64,000 nucleotides of DNA from Paenibacillus bouchesdurhonensis. GTDB taxonomy: Bacteria > Bacillota > Bacilli > Paenibacillales > Paenibacillaceae. Positions 8,327-16,974 of the stretch are shown here, piece by piece. The first letter of the stretch is position 1; each line of letters begins with the position of its first letter. A program made the translations under genes and the position numbers. The stretch lies in assembly GCF_900155685.1 (NCBI RefSeq), contig NZ_LT732548.1, positions 3,220,887 through 3,284,886 of the forward strand, read 5' to 3'. The notes under the pieces were generated by a model. That model was given only the letters and a program-made list of their open reading frames with translations, searched no databases and was not told where the DNA came from.

Positions 8327-9577
8327 ATGAATTCATTCACCGGGGATTATTCGCCATCTCCTCGCCCCTTGTCGCCCTCGGCACGGATTAAGGCGGCATT
8401 CATTCTGGGCAGCTTGTCTGCCTTTGGCCCGTTATCGCTGGACATGTATCTGCCTGCGCTGCCTAAGCTTGCCGAGGAGCTGAATACCACAGCTTCCATT
8501 ACCCAGCTTAGTCTTACCTCCTGCTTGCTTGGACTTGCACTAGGCCAACTTGCAGCAGGGCCGATCAGTGATGTACGCGGGCGCCGTACCCCACTCGTTA
8601 TTTCGCTTTGTCTTTACGCGCTTAGCTCGCTGCTATGCGTCTTTGCACCGACGGTATGGGTACTCATTGCCCTGCGATTTCTCCAAGGACTGTCCGGTGC
8701 GGCAGGAATCGTCATTTCACGGGCCGTCGTACGTGATTTGTACTCTGGCACGGAGCTGACTAAATTTTTCTCACTGCTGATGCTCGTGAACGGAGCTGCG
8801 CCGATTCTTGCGCCGATCTTCGGAGGACAGCTGCTGCAATTTACGTCTTGGAGAGGCGTATTCGTAGTATTGTCCTTGATTGGTGTTGTTATGATGATCG
8901 CAGTATTATTCGGCCTTCCCGAATCGCTTCCTAAGGAACGCAGGCAATCGGGCGGACTATCTGCTACATGGGCTACCTTCCGCCGACTGCTGGGAGATCG
9001 TCTATTTATCGGCTTTTGTCTAACGCAAGGACTTGTTTCGTCCGCGATGTTTGCTTACATATCGGGATCGTCGTTTGTCATGCAAAATGTATATAACGTA
9101 TCGCCGCAAGTGTACAGCCTCATTTTTGCCACCAATGGCGTCGGGATTATCATTGCCAGCCAAATGACCGGCCGTTTGGCTGGTCGGATTAAGGAAACTG
9201 CGATGCTGCAATTCGGATTGGCGCTGGCGCTGGTAGCTTCTTTAGGCTTACTAACGGCAATTATGCTGGGTGGCGAGCTGATTACCGTACTTATTCCTTT
9301 GTTCTTCATCGTATCGTGTGTAGGGATTATTTCCACGTCCGGCTTCTCGCTCGCGATGCAGAGTCAGGGAAAGGCAGCTGGCAGCGCCTCCGCCCTGCTT
9401 GGACTTGTCCCTTACATTCTCGGAGCCACAGTCGCTCCACTCGTAGGACTTGGAGGCGAGCATACCGCGTTACCCATGGGGATCGTCATCGCCATTGCCG
9501 AACTGGGCGCGGTGAGCAGCTACTTGCTGTTCGTGTATCCCCGGCTTAAGAAACAGCGGATGACCTCGGTGGTCTAG
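8327..9577 (+). CDS. Bcr/CflA-type multidrug efflux MFS transporter
   Basis: A 416-residue, 12-segment drug:H+ antiporter. The Bcr/CflA signature is clear: FGPLSLDMYLPALPKLAEEL in segment 1, GQLAAGPISDVRGRR across segments 2-3, and RFLQGLSGAAGIVISRAVVRDL in segment 4. Members export bicyclomycin, chloramphenicol and similar compounds; the substrate here is unknown. The ATG at 8327 follows GAAAGGATG. The 258 bp upstream gap is shared with the divergent alpha-glucosidase and holds no other recognisable element. No local regulator is present. Confidence 0.88.
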   Translation: MNSFTGDYSPSPRPLSPSARIKAAFILGSLSAFGPLSLDMYLPALPKLAEELNTTASITQLSLTSCLLGLALGQLAAGPISDVRGRRTPLVISLCLYALSSLLCVFAPTVWVLIALRFLQGLSGAAGIVISRAVVRDLYSGTELTKFFSLLMLVNGAAPILAPIFGGQLLQFTSWRGVFVVLSLIGVVMMIAVLFGLPESLPKERRQSGGLSATWATFRRLLGDRLFIGFCLTQGLVSSAMFAYISGSSFVMQNVYNVSPQVYSLIFATNGVGIIIASQMTGRLAGRIKETAMLQFGLALALVASLGLLTAIMLGGELITVLIPLFFIVSCVGIISTSGFSLAMQSQGKAAGSASALLGLVPYILGATVAPLVGLGGEHTALPMGIVIAIAELGAVSSYLLFVYPRLKKQRMTSVV

Positions 9578-9595
9578 ATGAACAGTAAGAATGGG

Positions 9596-9637
9596 AAAGG
9601 GATCGCCCTTCGCTTCAACAGCGCCGGCGATCCCTTT
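9596..9637. terminator. Bidirectional terminator
   Basis: Perfect 12 bp stem AAAGGGATCGCC / GGCGATCCCTTT with an 18 nt loop, between the convergent efflux pump and the coiled-coil protein. There are T-tracts on both sides. Confidence 0.8.
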
Positions 9638-9642
9638 CTTTA

Positions 9643-10572
9643 CTATAAATATTGCTCTACACTCTGTACGTATTTATGACGCTTCATTCCGAGCTGCGCC
9701 TCAACCTTACGTTTCATTGTCGATAAATCGGCTAATATTCTCTGGATCTCGGTTTTCTTTTGACTCACCTGCTGAAGCATTTCATTGATTTTACCTTGAA
9801 CGATCCAATCCATAATAAAACCGTCAAAGAAATAATCCGAGAACTTTAGGAAGCCGCCAATCTCGATATGAGTCGGCAGGTGCTCGCCAACATCTCGCAG
9901 CTCCTTCTCGAAATGCCGTAGACTATTTTGGGCACGGTAAAGGTGATCCATAGCCTCGTCCAGACGCCCATGCTTGATATGGGTCGAGATCATGCCTCCT
10001 CCGAGCATATCATAGGTACCCCAGTTTTTTGCAGACCTCAGTTTCTCGATGGCGTTATCCAAATCACGGGCGACTGAACGCCCCGCACGCAGCGCCTCGT
10101 CTAATTCCTTATCTTGAACAGCTAGTATCGCCTGCTCCTCAGCCAACGTTTGCAGCTCGGGATTGTCTTGTAATAACTGCCTCTCCTTGGCCTCGAACAC
10201 TTGATCATAATCCAGCTTCCAGAACCTCACTTCCTTTAGCTGCGCCTCGGCGGCTGCGATTTGCTGAAGTGTATGCTGCACCGCCCGGTCCGCTTCATCA
10301 TATTTCAGCTTCGCTTCGACCACTTCACGCTGTTCCTGATCCAGCTTCTCCGTTTTTCTACCAAGAAGCGTGTACAATAAATTGGACAATGATAGGCCAG
10401 TCAGCTGCTTGACGTCCCCCTCCTCAGCAGCCAATCTCCGGCCGGCATCCTCTTTGGCGCGCTCCAGTACCCTTAGCTCTTCCTTCAATTGCTGGCAGCG
10501 CTTCTCCCATTTTTCCTTTCTCCGGCCCTTCTCTCTCAGCTCCGCTAGACGTTCGTTCATAGCCTCATACAT
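9643..10572 (-). CDS. Coiled-coil protein of unknown function
   Basis: About 309 residues, soluble, without signal peptide or membrane segment. The first 60 residues and residues of roughly 95-180 form long charged heptad stretches typical of coiled coils. A middle part (NWGTYDMLGGGMISTHIKHG) is glycine-rich and conserved-looking, and a final helix pair resembles a hairpin. I do not recognise a catalytic motif. The open frame begins 11 codons earlier, but the ATG at 10572 follows GGAGGTG at good spacing. It is a monocistronic gene; its role could be structural or scaffold-like. Confidence 0.72.
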   Translation of the reverse strand: MYEAMNERLAELREKGRRKEKWEKRCQQLKEELRVLERAKEDAGRRLAAEEGDVKQLTGLSLSNLLYTLLGRKTEKLDQEQREVVEAKLKYDEADRAVQHTLQQIAAAEAQLKEVRFWKLDYDQVFEAKERQLLQDNPELQTLAEEQAILAVQDKELDEALRAGRSVARDLDNAIEKLRSAKNWGTYDMLGGGMISTHIKHGRLDEAMDHLYRAQNSLRHFEKELRDVGEHLPTHIEIGGFLKFSDYFFDGFIMDWIVQGKINEMLQQVSQKKTEIQRILADLSTMKRKVEAQLGMKRHKYVQSVEQYL

Positions 10573-10655
10573 CCCTATCCCACCTCCGAGAAATACGTAC
10601 TCCATTTTCTAACCATTCATATGTATTTACGCTATTTGATGCTTGAAGTTACATT

Positions 10656-10678
10656 AAAAAAGGCACCTTTCGGTGCCT
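10656..10678 (-). terminator. Terminator of the osmoprotectant transporter operon
   Basis: Stem AGGCACC/GGTGCCT around GAAA (minus strand) followed by six T residues, 23 bp below the stop of the binding-protein gene. Confidence 0.85.
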
Positions 10679-10700
10679 ACCCGCTTTAGTGTCTAATGTA

Positions 10701-11630
10701 CTAGCCTTCTATCAAACCTTTTTCAATAAGAAACTGGCGAGCGACCTCTTCTTCCTTCAACCCTTCTACATCTACATCAGCATTCAGCTTTTGCATTTCC
10801 TCATCGCTGATCAAGCCGCTCATTTGATTCAAGACTTCTTCTAATTCGGGGTAATTGTCCAAGGTATCTTGACGAATAATAGGGCCACCGTCATATGGCG
10901 GGAAGAACTCTTTGTCATCTTGTAGGATCACCAGGTCATGCACCTTGATTTGCGCATCTGTGGCATAGGCATTTGTTACGTCTGTCTCCCCGTTGGCAAT
11001 GGACTGATACATAATGCCATGATCCATCCCTTTCTGCTGTTTGAAATTCATGCCGTACAGCTTTTGAATGCCTGGGAAGCCGTCATCACGGTCGAGGAAC
11101 TCAAACTCTACGCCAAGCACCATATCCTCAGATACTTTCGCCAAGTCGCTGAAAGTTAGCAAATTGTGTTGTTCTGCCGTTTCACGTGTAACCGCTAGAG
11201 TGTACGTATTGTTAATGCCGAACGGCTCCAAAAATACCAAATCGTCTTCCGTTAGTAGCTCTCTCGTTCTCGCTAAAGATTCTGCGGAATTTCCCGTTTC
11301 TTCTTGATAGTAGTTAGCTACAACGGTTCCCGTATATTCGGGATATAACTGGATTTCATCGTTCTTAAGCGCGCTCCAAGCCACATTGGATCCGCCTAGA
11401 TTAACCTGCCTTTTCACTTTAATATCTGTCTTGGCTTCGATCAACTCCGCCATCATTAAAGCGAGCAGCATGTTCTCTGTGAAGTTCTTCGAGCCCACGG
11501 TAATTTCTCCTGCACCGCCATTGCCGCTGCTCGTGTTCGAGCCTCCTCCGCATGCCGTTAATAACATCGCAACCAAAGCTAGTACAAGCAGGCCAACCGT
11601 CATCTTCTTTTGTTTGTTCATAATATTCAT
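10701..11630 (-). CDS. Osmoprotectant ABC transporter substrate-binding lipoprotein (OpuBC/OpuCC type)
   Basis: A 309-residue lipoprotein that captures a quaternary-amine osmolyte (glycine betaine, carnitine, choline or similar) outside the membrane. The signal peptide ends in the lipobox LLTAC (Cys about residue 27) and is followed by a Gly/Ser/Asn linker. The OpuAC/ProX-type domain starts at ITVGSKNFTENML and includes LYPEYTGTV and NAYATDAQI, family hallmarks. The ATG at 11630 follows GAAGGAT. It is the third gene of an operon with the permease and CBS-domain ATPase. Exact ligand specificity cannot be read from sequence alone. Confidence 0.9.
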   Translation of the reverse strand: MNIMNKQKKMTVGLLVLALVAMLLTACGGGSNTSSGNGGAGEITVGSKNFTENMLLALMMAELIEAKTDIKVKRQVNLGGSNVAWSALKNDEIQLYPEYTGTVVANYYQEETGNSAESLARTRELLTEDDLVFLEPFGINNTYTLAVTRETAEQHNLLTFSDLAKVSEDMVLGVEFEFLDRDDGFPGIQKLYGMNFKQQKGMDHGIMYQSIANGETDVTNAYATDAQIKVHDLVILQDDKEFFPPYDGGPIIRQDTLDNYPELEEVLNQMSGLISDEEMQKLNADVDVEGLKEEEVARQFLIEKGLIEG

Positions 11631-11681
11631 TTAAATCCTTCGAACCTCCATTTTGAATAGTTGCAACTAATTTAAACTTGT

Positions 11682-12338
11682 CTATACCTTCAACCCTTTT
11701 GGCGTAGTCGCTTTCTCTAGCAGTCCAAGCAAGTAATCCATGATCAGCGCTAGAATGGCTGCCGGGATCGCCCCCATCAAGGTGAGCGCCTCAATGTTGC
11801 GCTGAATGCCTAGAAAAATGTACTCTCCGAGTCCGCCCGCACCTATAAAAGAGGCCAGCGTAGCTGTCCCCACATTGATCACCGCAGCCGTTCGGATCCC
11901 AGCCATAATCACATTCAAAGCTAGTGGAAGCTGAACTCTGAATAGAATTTGCCAACGCTTCATGCCCATTCCCCGAGCTGCCTCCACAATCGACTTGTCG
12001 ACATCGGTAATGCCTGCGTACGTATTACGGATAATCGGCAGCAGGGAATATAAGAATAATGCCGCTACAGCGGTCTTCATTCCAATACCAAACAACGGAA
12101 TCATAAATCCGAGCATCGCTAGGCTCGGGATTGTCTGAAGAATACCGGCAGTCCCCAGTGTGATGCCTTTCAGCGCTTTAACCCGTGTAATCATAATCCC
12201 CAATGAGATCCCAACGATAATAGCTAACAGCATCGATAAAAAGACAAGTTCAATATGCACGAATAATGATTGCACCAATTCGCTTTTGCGCATATCGAAC
12301 TGATGGATCAATTGTTCCCATAACGATTTATCTCTCAT
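11682..12338 (-). CDS. Osmoprotectant ABC transporter permease (OpuBB/OpuCB type)
   Basis: A 218-residue membrane protein with five to six hydrophobic segments and the BPD_transp_1 signature EAARGMGMKRWQILFRVQLPLA, the loop that contacts the ATPase. Its start overlaps the ATPase stop by four bases (ATGA), which indicates translational coupling. OpuB and OpuC systems usually carry two permeases (one on each side of the binding protein); only one is found here, so the transporter probably uses it as a homodimer. The binding-protein gene follows 51 bp downstream. Confidence 0.9.
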   Translation of the reverse strand: MRDKSLWEQLIHQFDMRKSELVQSLFVHIELVFLSMLLAIIVGISLGIMITRVKALKGITLGTAGILQTIPSLAMLGFMIPLFGIGMKTAVAALFLYSLLPIIRNTYAGITDVDKSIVEAARGMGMKRWQILFRVQLPLALNVIMAGIRTAAVINVGTATLASFIGAGGLGEYIFLGIQRNIEALTLMGAIPAAILALIMDYLLGLLEKATTPKGLKV

Positions 12339-13465
12339 ATGTTCTCCTCATCTCCAACCCATTGAGCGGCAAATGCCGTAAGCAGACTGCTCCTAGTGAC
12401 AATGCCCGTAATTTCTCCCGCCCCCGTCACCACCGGAATGATGCCGAATGGCGCCTCAGTTATGAGAGCTAGAGCGTCTCTTGCCGTCGCTGTGTCCTGA
12501 AGCACGATTTCAGGTGCCTTCATGATTTCCTCAATCGTAGTAACGTTATCTAATTGAGCAGACACATCATAGGCGGATACAATGCCAAGCAGCTTACCGG
12601 AATCATCGCCTACGAGCAGCGTATCGGTCTTTCTTTGCCGCATGAAGGTAAGCGCTCTGCCTGGACTGCGGCCCGGCAGCGTGGTCGACGGGTTGTCCCG
12701 CATAACTTCAGTAACCGGAATGTACTCCGGATTTTGATACAGACGGTTCTTCCCGACAAAGCCCTCTACGAACTCATCCGCTGGATGACTCAAAATTTGA
12801 TCCGGTGTATCGATCTGCACCAATTCTCCATCTCTAAGAATGGCAATTTTGTCGCCAAGCTTCAGAGCCTCTTCCATATCATGCGTCACGAATACAATCG
12901 TCTTCTTGACAGCCTGCTGGAGCTTCAATAGCTCATCCTGCAGCTGTTCCCGGGTGATTGGATCAAGAGCGCCAAAGGGTTCATCCATCAGGATAATATC
13001 CGGGTCTGCCGCTAATGCCCGTGCAACGCCCACCCGTTGCTGCTGCCCGCCCGACAGCTGCTTAGGATAGCGTTTGGCAAAGATCTCCGGATCGAGTCCG
13101 ACCATGCGAAGCATTTCGTTGACCCTGTCCTTTTTCTTCTTCGCGTTCCAGCCCTTGAGTTCGGGGATTAAGCCGACGTTATCTTCAATCGTATAGTGAG
13201 GGAATAATCCGATTTGCTGAATGACGTAACCGATGTTTTTGCGAAGTGTTACGGGGTTTTCTTGCGTAATGTCCTTGCCTTGCACATAAATTTTGCCCGA
13301 AGTGTGTGGAATTAGGCGATTAATCATCTTCATTGAGGTCGTCTTGCCACAGCCACTGGGACCGATCAGTACAAGAATTTCTCCTTCCTTGACCTCAAAA
13401 CTAATGTTTTTTACCGCTTGGTAACCGTTGGTATATGTCTTGCTAACTTGCTCAAATTTCAGCAT
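12335..13465 (-). CDS. Osmoprotectant ABC transporter ATPase with CBS pair (OpuCA type)
   Basis: A 376-residue ATPase that powers osmolyte import. Residues 1-235 are the nucleotide-binding domain: Walker A GPSGCGKTT, Q-loop VIQQIGLFPHY, signature LSGGQQQR, Walker B DIILMDEP and the switch histidine in VTHDMEEA. Residues of roughly 250-370 form two CBS domains (VMRDNPSTTLPGRSPGRAL... and GIVTRSSLL). In Staphylococcus aureus and Listeria the OpuCA CBS pair binds c-di-AMP, which blocks uptake; the same control is plausible here. The ATG at 13465 follows GGAGG. First gene of the three-gene operon. Confidence 0.92.
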   Translation of the reverse strand: MLKFEQVSKTYTNGYQAVKNISFEVKEGEILVLIGPSGCGKTTSMKMINRLIPHTSGKIYVQGKDITQENPVTLRKNIGYVIQQIGLFPHYTIEDNVGLIPELKGWNAKKKKDRVNEMLRMVGLDPEIFAKRYPKQLSGGQQQRVGVARALAADPDIILMDEPFGALDPITREQLQDELLKLQQAVKKTIVFVTHDMEEALKLGDKIAILRDGELVQIDTPDQILSHPADEFVEGFVGKNRLYQNPEYIPVTEVMRDNPSTTLPGRSPGRALTFMRQRKTDTLLVGDDSGKLLGIVSAYDVSAQLDNVTTIEEIMKAPEIVLQDTATARDALALITEAPFGIIPVVTGAGEITGIVTRSSLLTAFAAQWVGDEENI

Positions 13466-13535
13466 TTCTGCCTCCTTTGCACTTTGAAATTTAATTTTTT
13501 TCTGATCCCCTCTGCATGATTTAATCCAGAAAAAT

Positions 13536-13580
13536 CAATAGTTTCTTACTATACTCAAAGCACCAATAGATACTACTATA
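13536..13580. promoter_or_regulatory. Candidate bipartite operator of the osmoprotectant operon
   Basis: Two similar boxes, CAATAGTTTCTTACTATA (13536-13553) and CAATAGATACTACTATA (13564-13580), start 28 bp apart. One covers the -10 box of the candidate operon promoter and the other lies just downstream of the likely transcription start. This arrangement suits a repressor that binds two spaced sites, such as the BusR-like protein encoded next door. Confidence 0.45.
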
Positions 13581-13603
13581 ACAAAAGAAGGAACAACTGA
13601 CAA
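13575..13603 (-). promoter_or_regulatory. Sigma-A promoter of the osmoprotectant operon
   Basis: On the minus strand TTGTCA (13598-13603), a 17 bp spacer and TATAGT (13575-13580). The start codon of the ATPase gene is about 110 bp downstream. Confidence 0.65.
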
Positions 13604-13651
13604 CCTGAAAAGGTTTTATAAGTTGTATGTTAAAAATTGGGATATTGATGT

Positions 13652-13699
13652 AAAAAAAAGAAGCTGCCCTCGGCAATTCTTGCCGTCAAGACAACTTCT
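13652..13699 (-). terminator. Terminator of the GntR/RCK_C regulator gene
   Basis: Imperfect hairpin (GAAG...CGGCA / TGCCG...CTTC) followed on the minus strand by a run of eight T residues. It separates the regulator transcript from the transporter operon promoter. Confidence 0.7.
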
Positions 13700-13711
13700 C
13701 AACATTATGTA

Positions 13712-14332
13712 TTACTCGATATATTGATTCACAAACCGTTCGGTTTTTTCATAAATTTTGGGTTCGCCAACAAATACAAGCGTATCATTTTCTCTCAAAA
13801 TAACGTGAGGCCCTGGAGAAATGGAAACCCTCTTATCTCGGCGCAGCGCAATGACGGTCGCTCCGGTGTTTTGCCAAAATTGCAGGTTGCCGATCGTCTT
13901 TCCTACCGCATGGGACATTTCTTGAATTTGAACCTCCATCGGGTTGTATGGGGTCAGGTTTTGCAGTCGGTCAGAGGCCTGCGTAACCTTTTTCAGGAGC
14001 ACTTCAAATCTGCGATCCACTTCTTTCTTCTCTGTCATTAGAAGTTCAAGATCTTGCTTCAAGGAGTAAGCCGATTTCAAATAGTTGCTGCTTGCCAGGT
14101 ACTCTTGAGCCTTTTGATCCGAGATGACGACAATTCCCTTCCCTTGCGAGACAGAAACAATCCCTTCGTCCTTTAACAGTCCTATCGCCTTGCGAATCGT
14201 TTCCGGGGAGACGTGATATTGAGCCGCCAACAATGACCGCCCTGATATTTTGCTCTCAACAGCTAGCTCCCCGCTAACGATTCTTTGAGCAATATCGAGC
14301 GCGATGGATTTGTAGACAGCAATTTCCTGCAT
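13712..14332 (-). CDS. GntR-type regulator with C-terminal RCK_C (TrkA_C) domain, BusR-like
   Basis: A 206-residue regulator. Residues 5-70 are a GntR winged helix-turn-helix (HVSPETIRKAIGLLKDEGIV), 83-125 are a charged coiled coil, and about 131-204 are an RCK_C/TrkA_C domain (GKTIGNL...GATVIALRRDKRVSISPGP...LRENDTLVFVGE). This order is that of BusR of Lactococcus and Streptococcus, a tetrameric repressor that binds c-di-AMP through RCK_C and shuts off the BusA betaine transporter. Its position directly upstream of an Opu-type operon supports the same role. The ATG at 14332 has a GGGGGAAG site. It has its own terminator. Confidence 0.85.
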   Translation of the reverse strand: MQEIAVYKSIALDIAQRIVSGELAVESKISGRSLLAAQYHVSPETIRKAIGLLKDEGIVSVSQGKGIVVISDQKAQEYLASSNYLKSAYSLKQDLELLMTEKKEVDRRFEVLLKKVTQASDRLQNLTPYNPMEVQIQEMSHAVGKTIGNLQFWQNTGATVIALRRDKRVSISPGPHVILRENDTLVFVGEPKIYEKTERFVNQYIE

Positions 14333-14511
14333 TGCAATGACTTCCCCCTTTTATAAGCACATAATTCAAGTATATCTCTTTTAGTCCGGCAAATAAATAG
14401 ACCTGGCCAAGCCCGCAAATCCCAGCAGTTTACGTCCTGTTAATAGAATCATGGTAATGTAAGTTTTAAGTATCTGAAATTGAACATGCAAAGAGAGGAA
14501 TAATCCATAAT

Positions 14512-15756
14512 ATGACTGAAAAAACGGCACAAGAAAAATACGCCAATGCTTCGTCACAAGTCCCAGTTAGAGATATTTTTACTGCCTCTTTAAAGCTGGG
14601 GCTGACCTCCTTCGGAGGCCCCGTCGCTCATCTCGGCTATTTCCATCAGGAATATGTCGTCCGCCGCCAGTGGATCGAAGACAAAGCTTATGCCGACCTC
14701 GTTGCTTTGTGTCAGTTCCTGCCCGGCCCGGCCAGCAGTCAGGTCGGAATCGGCATCGGCCTACGCTGTGGGGGGCTCCTTGGAGCGATCGCCGCATGGC
14801 TTGGATTTACACTGCCTTCCGCCTTGCTCTTAGGGCTGTTCGCCATGGTCGTACAAACGATGAATATTGGCGAAACATTCTGGCTTCACGGCTTGAAGCT
14901 GACCGCCGTGGCAATCGTGGCTCAGGCCGTTTGGGGCATGGGCATAAAGCTCGTCTCGGGTCGAAGCAAAGCTGCGATAGCCATAGGGGCAGCATCTTTG
15001 ACGCTATTATGGCCTAGCAAGCTAGGTCAAGTAGCGATTATTGCAGCGGCCGCCTTGCTGGGACTTATCATGTATCGCCCCGAAAAATCCGAAGCCGCCC
15101 CCAAACTATATCCTTTGCCCCATGCAGCGGCAAATAAACACAATTTTAATAGCCACAGACATCCTTTAGTTTATATAGGAATCTATTTTGCTCTGCTGCT
15201 TCTACTGCCCCTGCTGGGGCGATGGTCAAATGGCGGGTGGGTCTCCCTAGCCGACAGCTTCTATCGAGCGGGCTCTTTGGTATTCGGGGGAGGGCATGTG
15301 GTGCTCCCGCTGCTTCAAGAGGAAGTTGTCCCGTCCGGATGGGTTGGCTTGTCCGATTTTATCGCCGGATATAGCGCTGCCCAAGCCGTTCCCGGGCCGC
15401 TATTTACGTTTGCATCTTATTTAGGGGCAATTTATGGCGGAATCCCCGGTCTAGTTGTAGCGACAACGGCAATCTTCCTCCCAGCATTCCTGCTTGTGGC
15501 AGGCATCCTGCCACTTTGGGATCGGCTGCGAAGCAATGCTGCCGTTCAGCGGGCACTTCAGGGCATTCATGCCGCGGTTGTCGGGATATTGCTAGCCGCT
15601 CTTTATGATCCTATTTGGACTAGCGCGGTATTTACGCCGTTTGATTTCGTGCTGGTGCTGTGCTTGTTCTCCATGCTTCATGTTTGGAAGCTTCCTCCAT
15701 GGTGCGTAGTGATCTCAGGTGCGGCAGGTGGCTTGCTTCCGGAACTTTTGCTATAA
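14512..15756 (+). CDS. chrA: Chromate transporter ChrA (two-domain CHR family)
   Basis: A 414-residue inner-membrane protein of the long-chain CHR family, with two homologous halves of about six segments each. The N-half motif LGLTSFGGPVAHLGYF and QFLPGPASSQVGIGIG, and the C-half counterpart SLVFGGGHVVLPLL with AQAVPGPLFTFASYLG, are diagnostic. ChrA proteins export chromate by proton antiport; some members respond to sulfate instead. AGAGGAA precedes the ATG at 14512 by about 11 bp. The gene is single and divergent from the BusR-like regulator; no chrB-type regulator is present. Confidence 0.9.
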   Translation: MTEKTAQEKYANASSQVPVRDIFTASLKLGLTSFGGPVAHLGYFHQEYVVRRQWIEDKAYADLVALCQFLPGPASSQVGIGIGLRCGGLLGAIAAWLGFTLPSALLLGLFAMVVQTMNIGETFWLHGLKLTAVAIVAQAVWGMGIKLVSGRSKAAIAIGAASLTLLWPSKLGQVAIIAAAALLGLIMYRPEKSEAAPKLYPLPHAAANKHNFNSHRHPLVYIGIYFALLLLLPLLGRWSNGGWVSLADSFYRAGSLVFGGGHVVLPLLQEEVVPSGWVGLSDFIAGYSAAQAVPGPLFTFASYLGAIYGGIPGLVVATTAIFLPAFLLVAGILPLWDRLRSNAAVQRALQGIHAAVVGILLAALYDPIWTSAVFTPFDFVLVLCLFSMLHVWKLPPWCVVISGAAGGLLPELLL

Positions 15757-15790
15757 CGATTATAGTCAAAAGCATTGGGTGAAATTCTTC

Positions 15791-16540
15791 TTACTCCGCA
15801 TAGATCATTTTCCTCGTCATCCCGCCATCAATGACAAGATGCGTTCCGGTAACAAAGCTGTTGTCGGGAGCTGTTAAATACAAGCAGGCCCGGGCGATAT
15901 CCTCAGGTCGGCCTACCCTTCCCGCTGGATGCTGATTATGGTCAATTTCGCGAAGTTCCTCATAGCTGCCCGTCTCAATCCAGCCGGGGCTTACGCAATT
16001 CACTCGTATCCCTTCTGAGCCCAGCGACACAGCCATTGCGTGGCTAAGCGACACGATGGCTCCTTTTGATGCCGCATACGCCTCGGAGTTCGGTTCAGAC
16101 ATCATCGACCTCGTTGAGGAAATGTTAACGATGGAGCCGCCGTTTACGTGCTTTTTCATCAGTTTCGCCGCTTCACGGGTCATGAGGAAACAGCTTCGCA
16201 CGTTGGTGTTGAGCACATCATCCCATTCATTAACTGTTAGCTCGAATGGCGATTTAAACCGGGATATCCCTGCATTGTTAATCACGATATCAATTCGTCC
16301 ATATGTACGATCGATATGCTTCATCATTTCAGTTATTTCCCGCTCCCTGCGAACATCGCAGGGAATAAACTCCGCCTTTCCCCCTGCCCGTCGAATTTCT
16401 TTCGCGGACTGTTCGCCAGCTGAGGAGTGCAAATCAGCAAGTAGAACGATAGCCCCGCGATGGGCGTAGGCATCTGCAATGCCGCGGCCGATTCCTTGTG
16501 CAGCGCCGGTGATAAGTACGATTGAATTAGCATATGACAT
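15791..16540 (-). CDS. SDR family NAD(P)-dependent oxidoreductase
   Basis: A 249-residue classical short-chain dehydrogenase. The cofactor motif TGAAQGIG lies at residues 11-18, the structural NNAG follows, and the catalytic triad is seen as Ser in VNISSTRS and Tyr/Lys in YAASK. The C-terminal GxxLxIDGG motif is also present (GTHLVIDGG). Aspartate in LLADLHSS after beta-2 suggests NAD rather than NADP use. It resembles glucose 1-dehydrogenase/3-oxoacyl reductase types, so the substrate is open. It lies 23 bp downstream of two membrane-protein genes and may share their transcript. Convergent with chrA, with no clear terminator between them. Confidence 0.88.
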   Translation of the reverse strand: MSYANSIVLITGAAQGIGRGIADAYAHRGAIVLLADLHSSAGEQSAKEIRRAGGKAEFIPCDVRREREITEMMKHIDRTYGRIDIVINNAGISRFKSPFELTVNEWDDVLNTNVRSCFLMTREAAKLMKKHVNGGSIVNISSTRSMMSEPNSEAYAASKGAIVSLSHAMAVSLGSEGIRVNCVSPGWIETGSYEELREIDHNQHPAGRVGRPEDIARACLYLTAPDNSFVTGTHLVIDGGMTRKMIYAE

Positions 16541-16563
16541 GGCTCATGCAGCCCCCTCTTTCA

Positions 16564-16959
16564 TTATCGGGTCGTAAAGAAGCTTTTCATTAGCGTTAAT
16601 CCGCTCATGAGGCCAAAGAAGAAAAATTCCCGCTTTTGAACCAAATGAAAGTATTCGGCAATCGCGATGATTTTTATATATGAAGAAGCAATCGGATAAA
16701 TCAGAATCAAAAAGCATGGAAGAAATACACCGAAGAACAGCGGTTTATTCATCTTTCTTCGCGTCGGCCATCCGTTAAGCAGGCTTAAATACACCCCGAA
16801 CACGAGACCGTATATGATATTGGCTATCAACAAATTACCCGTTTGAAGAAATGCTCGCTGACTCTCCATCATGGTGAAAAAACGGCCGCTATAATACACA
16901 AGCAAGCAAACGCCGATCATCCATACAATATAGTACAAAATTCCCTTTGATTTGTTCAT
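16564..16959 (-). CDS. Small membrane protein of unknown function
   Basis: About 131 residues with three to four hydrophobic segments (GILYYIVWMIGVCLLVYYSG, NLLIANIIYGLVFGVYLSLL, FFGVFLPCFLILIYPIAS). No family recognised. A GTG at 16974 directly abuts the upstream stop, but the ATG at 16959 has a GGGAGAG site 6 bp ahead and is preferred. It follows the DUF817 gene with 15 bp between them, so the two are surely co-transcribed and may work together. Confidence 0.65.
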   Translation of the reverse strand: MNKSKGILYYIVWMIGVCLLVYYSGRFFTMMESQRAFLQTGNLLIANIIYGLVFGVYLSLLNGWPTRRKMNKPLFFGVFLPCFLILIYPIASSYIKIIAIAEYFHLVQKREFFFFGLMSGLTLMKSFFTTR

Positions 16960-16974
16960 ATCCGACTCTCCCAC

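Noticed and set aside
14670-15017. Plus-strand frame inside chrA
   Set aside because: It is an out-of-frame shadow; chrA itself has clear family motifs over the whole interval.
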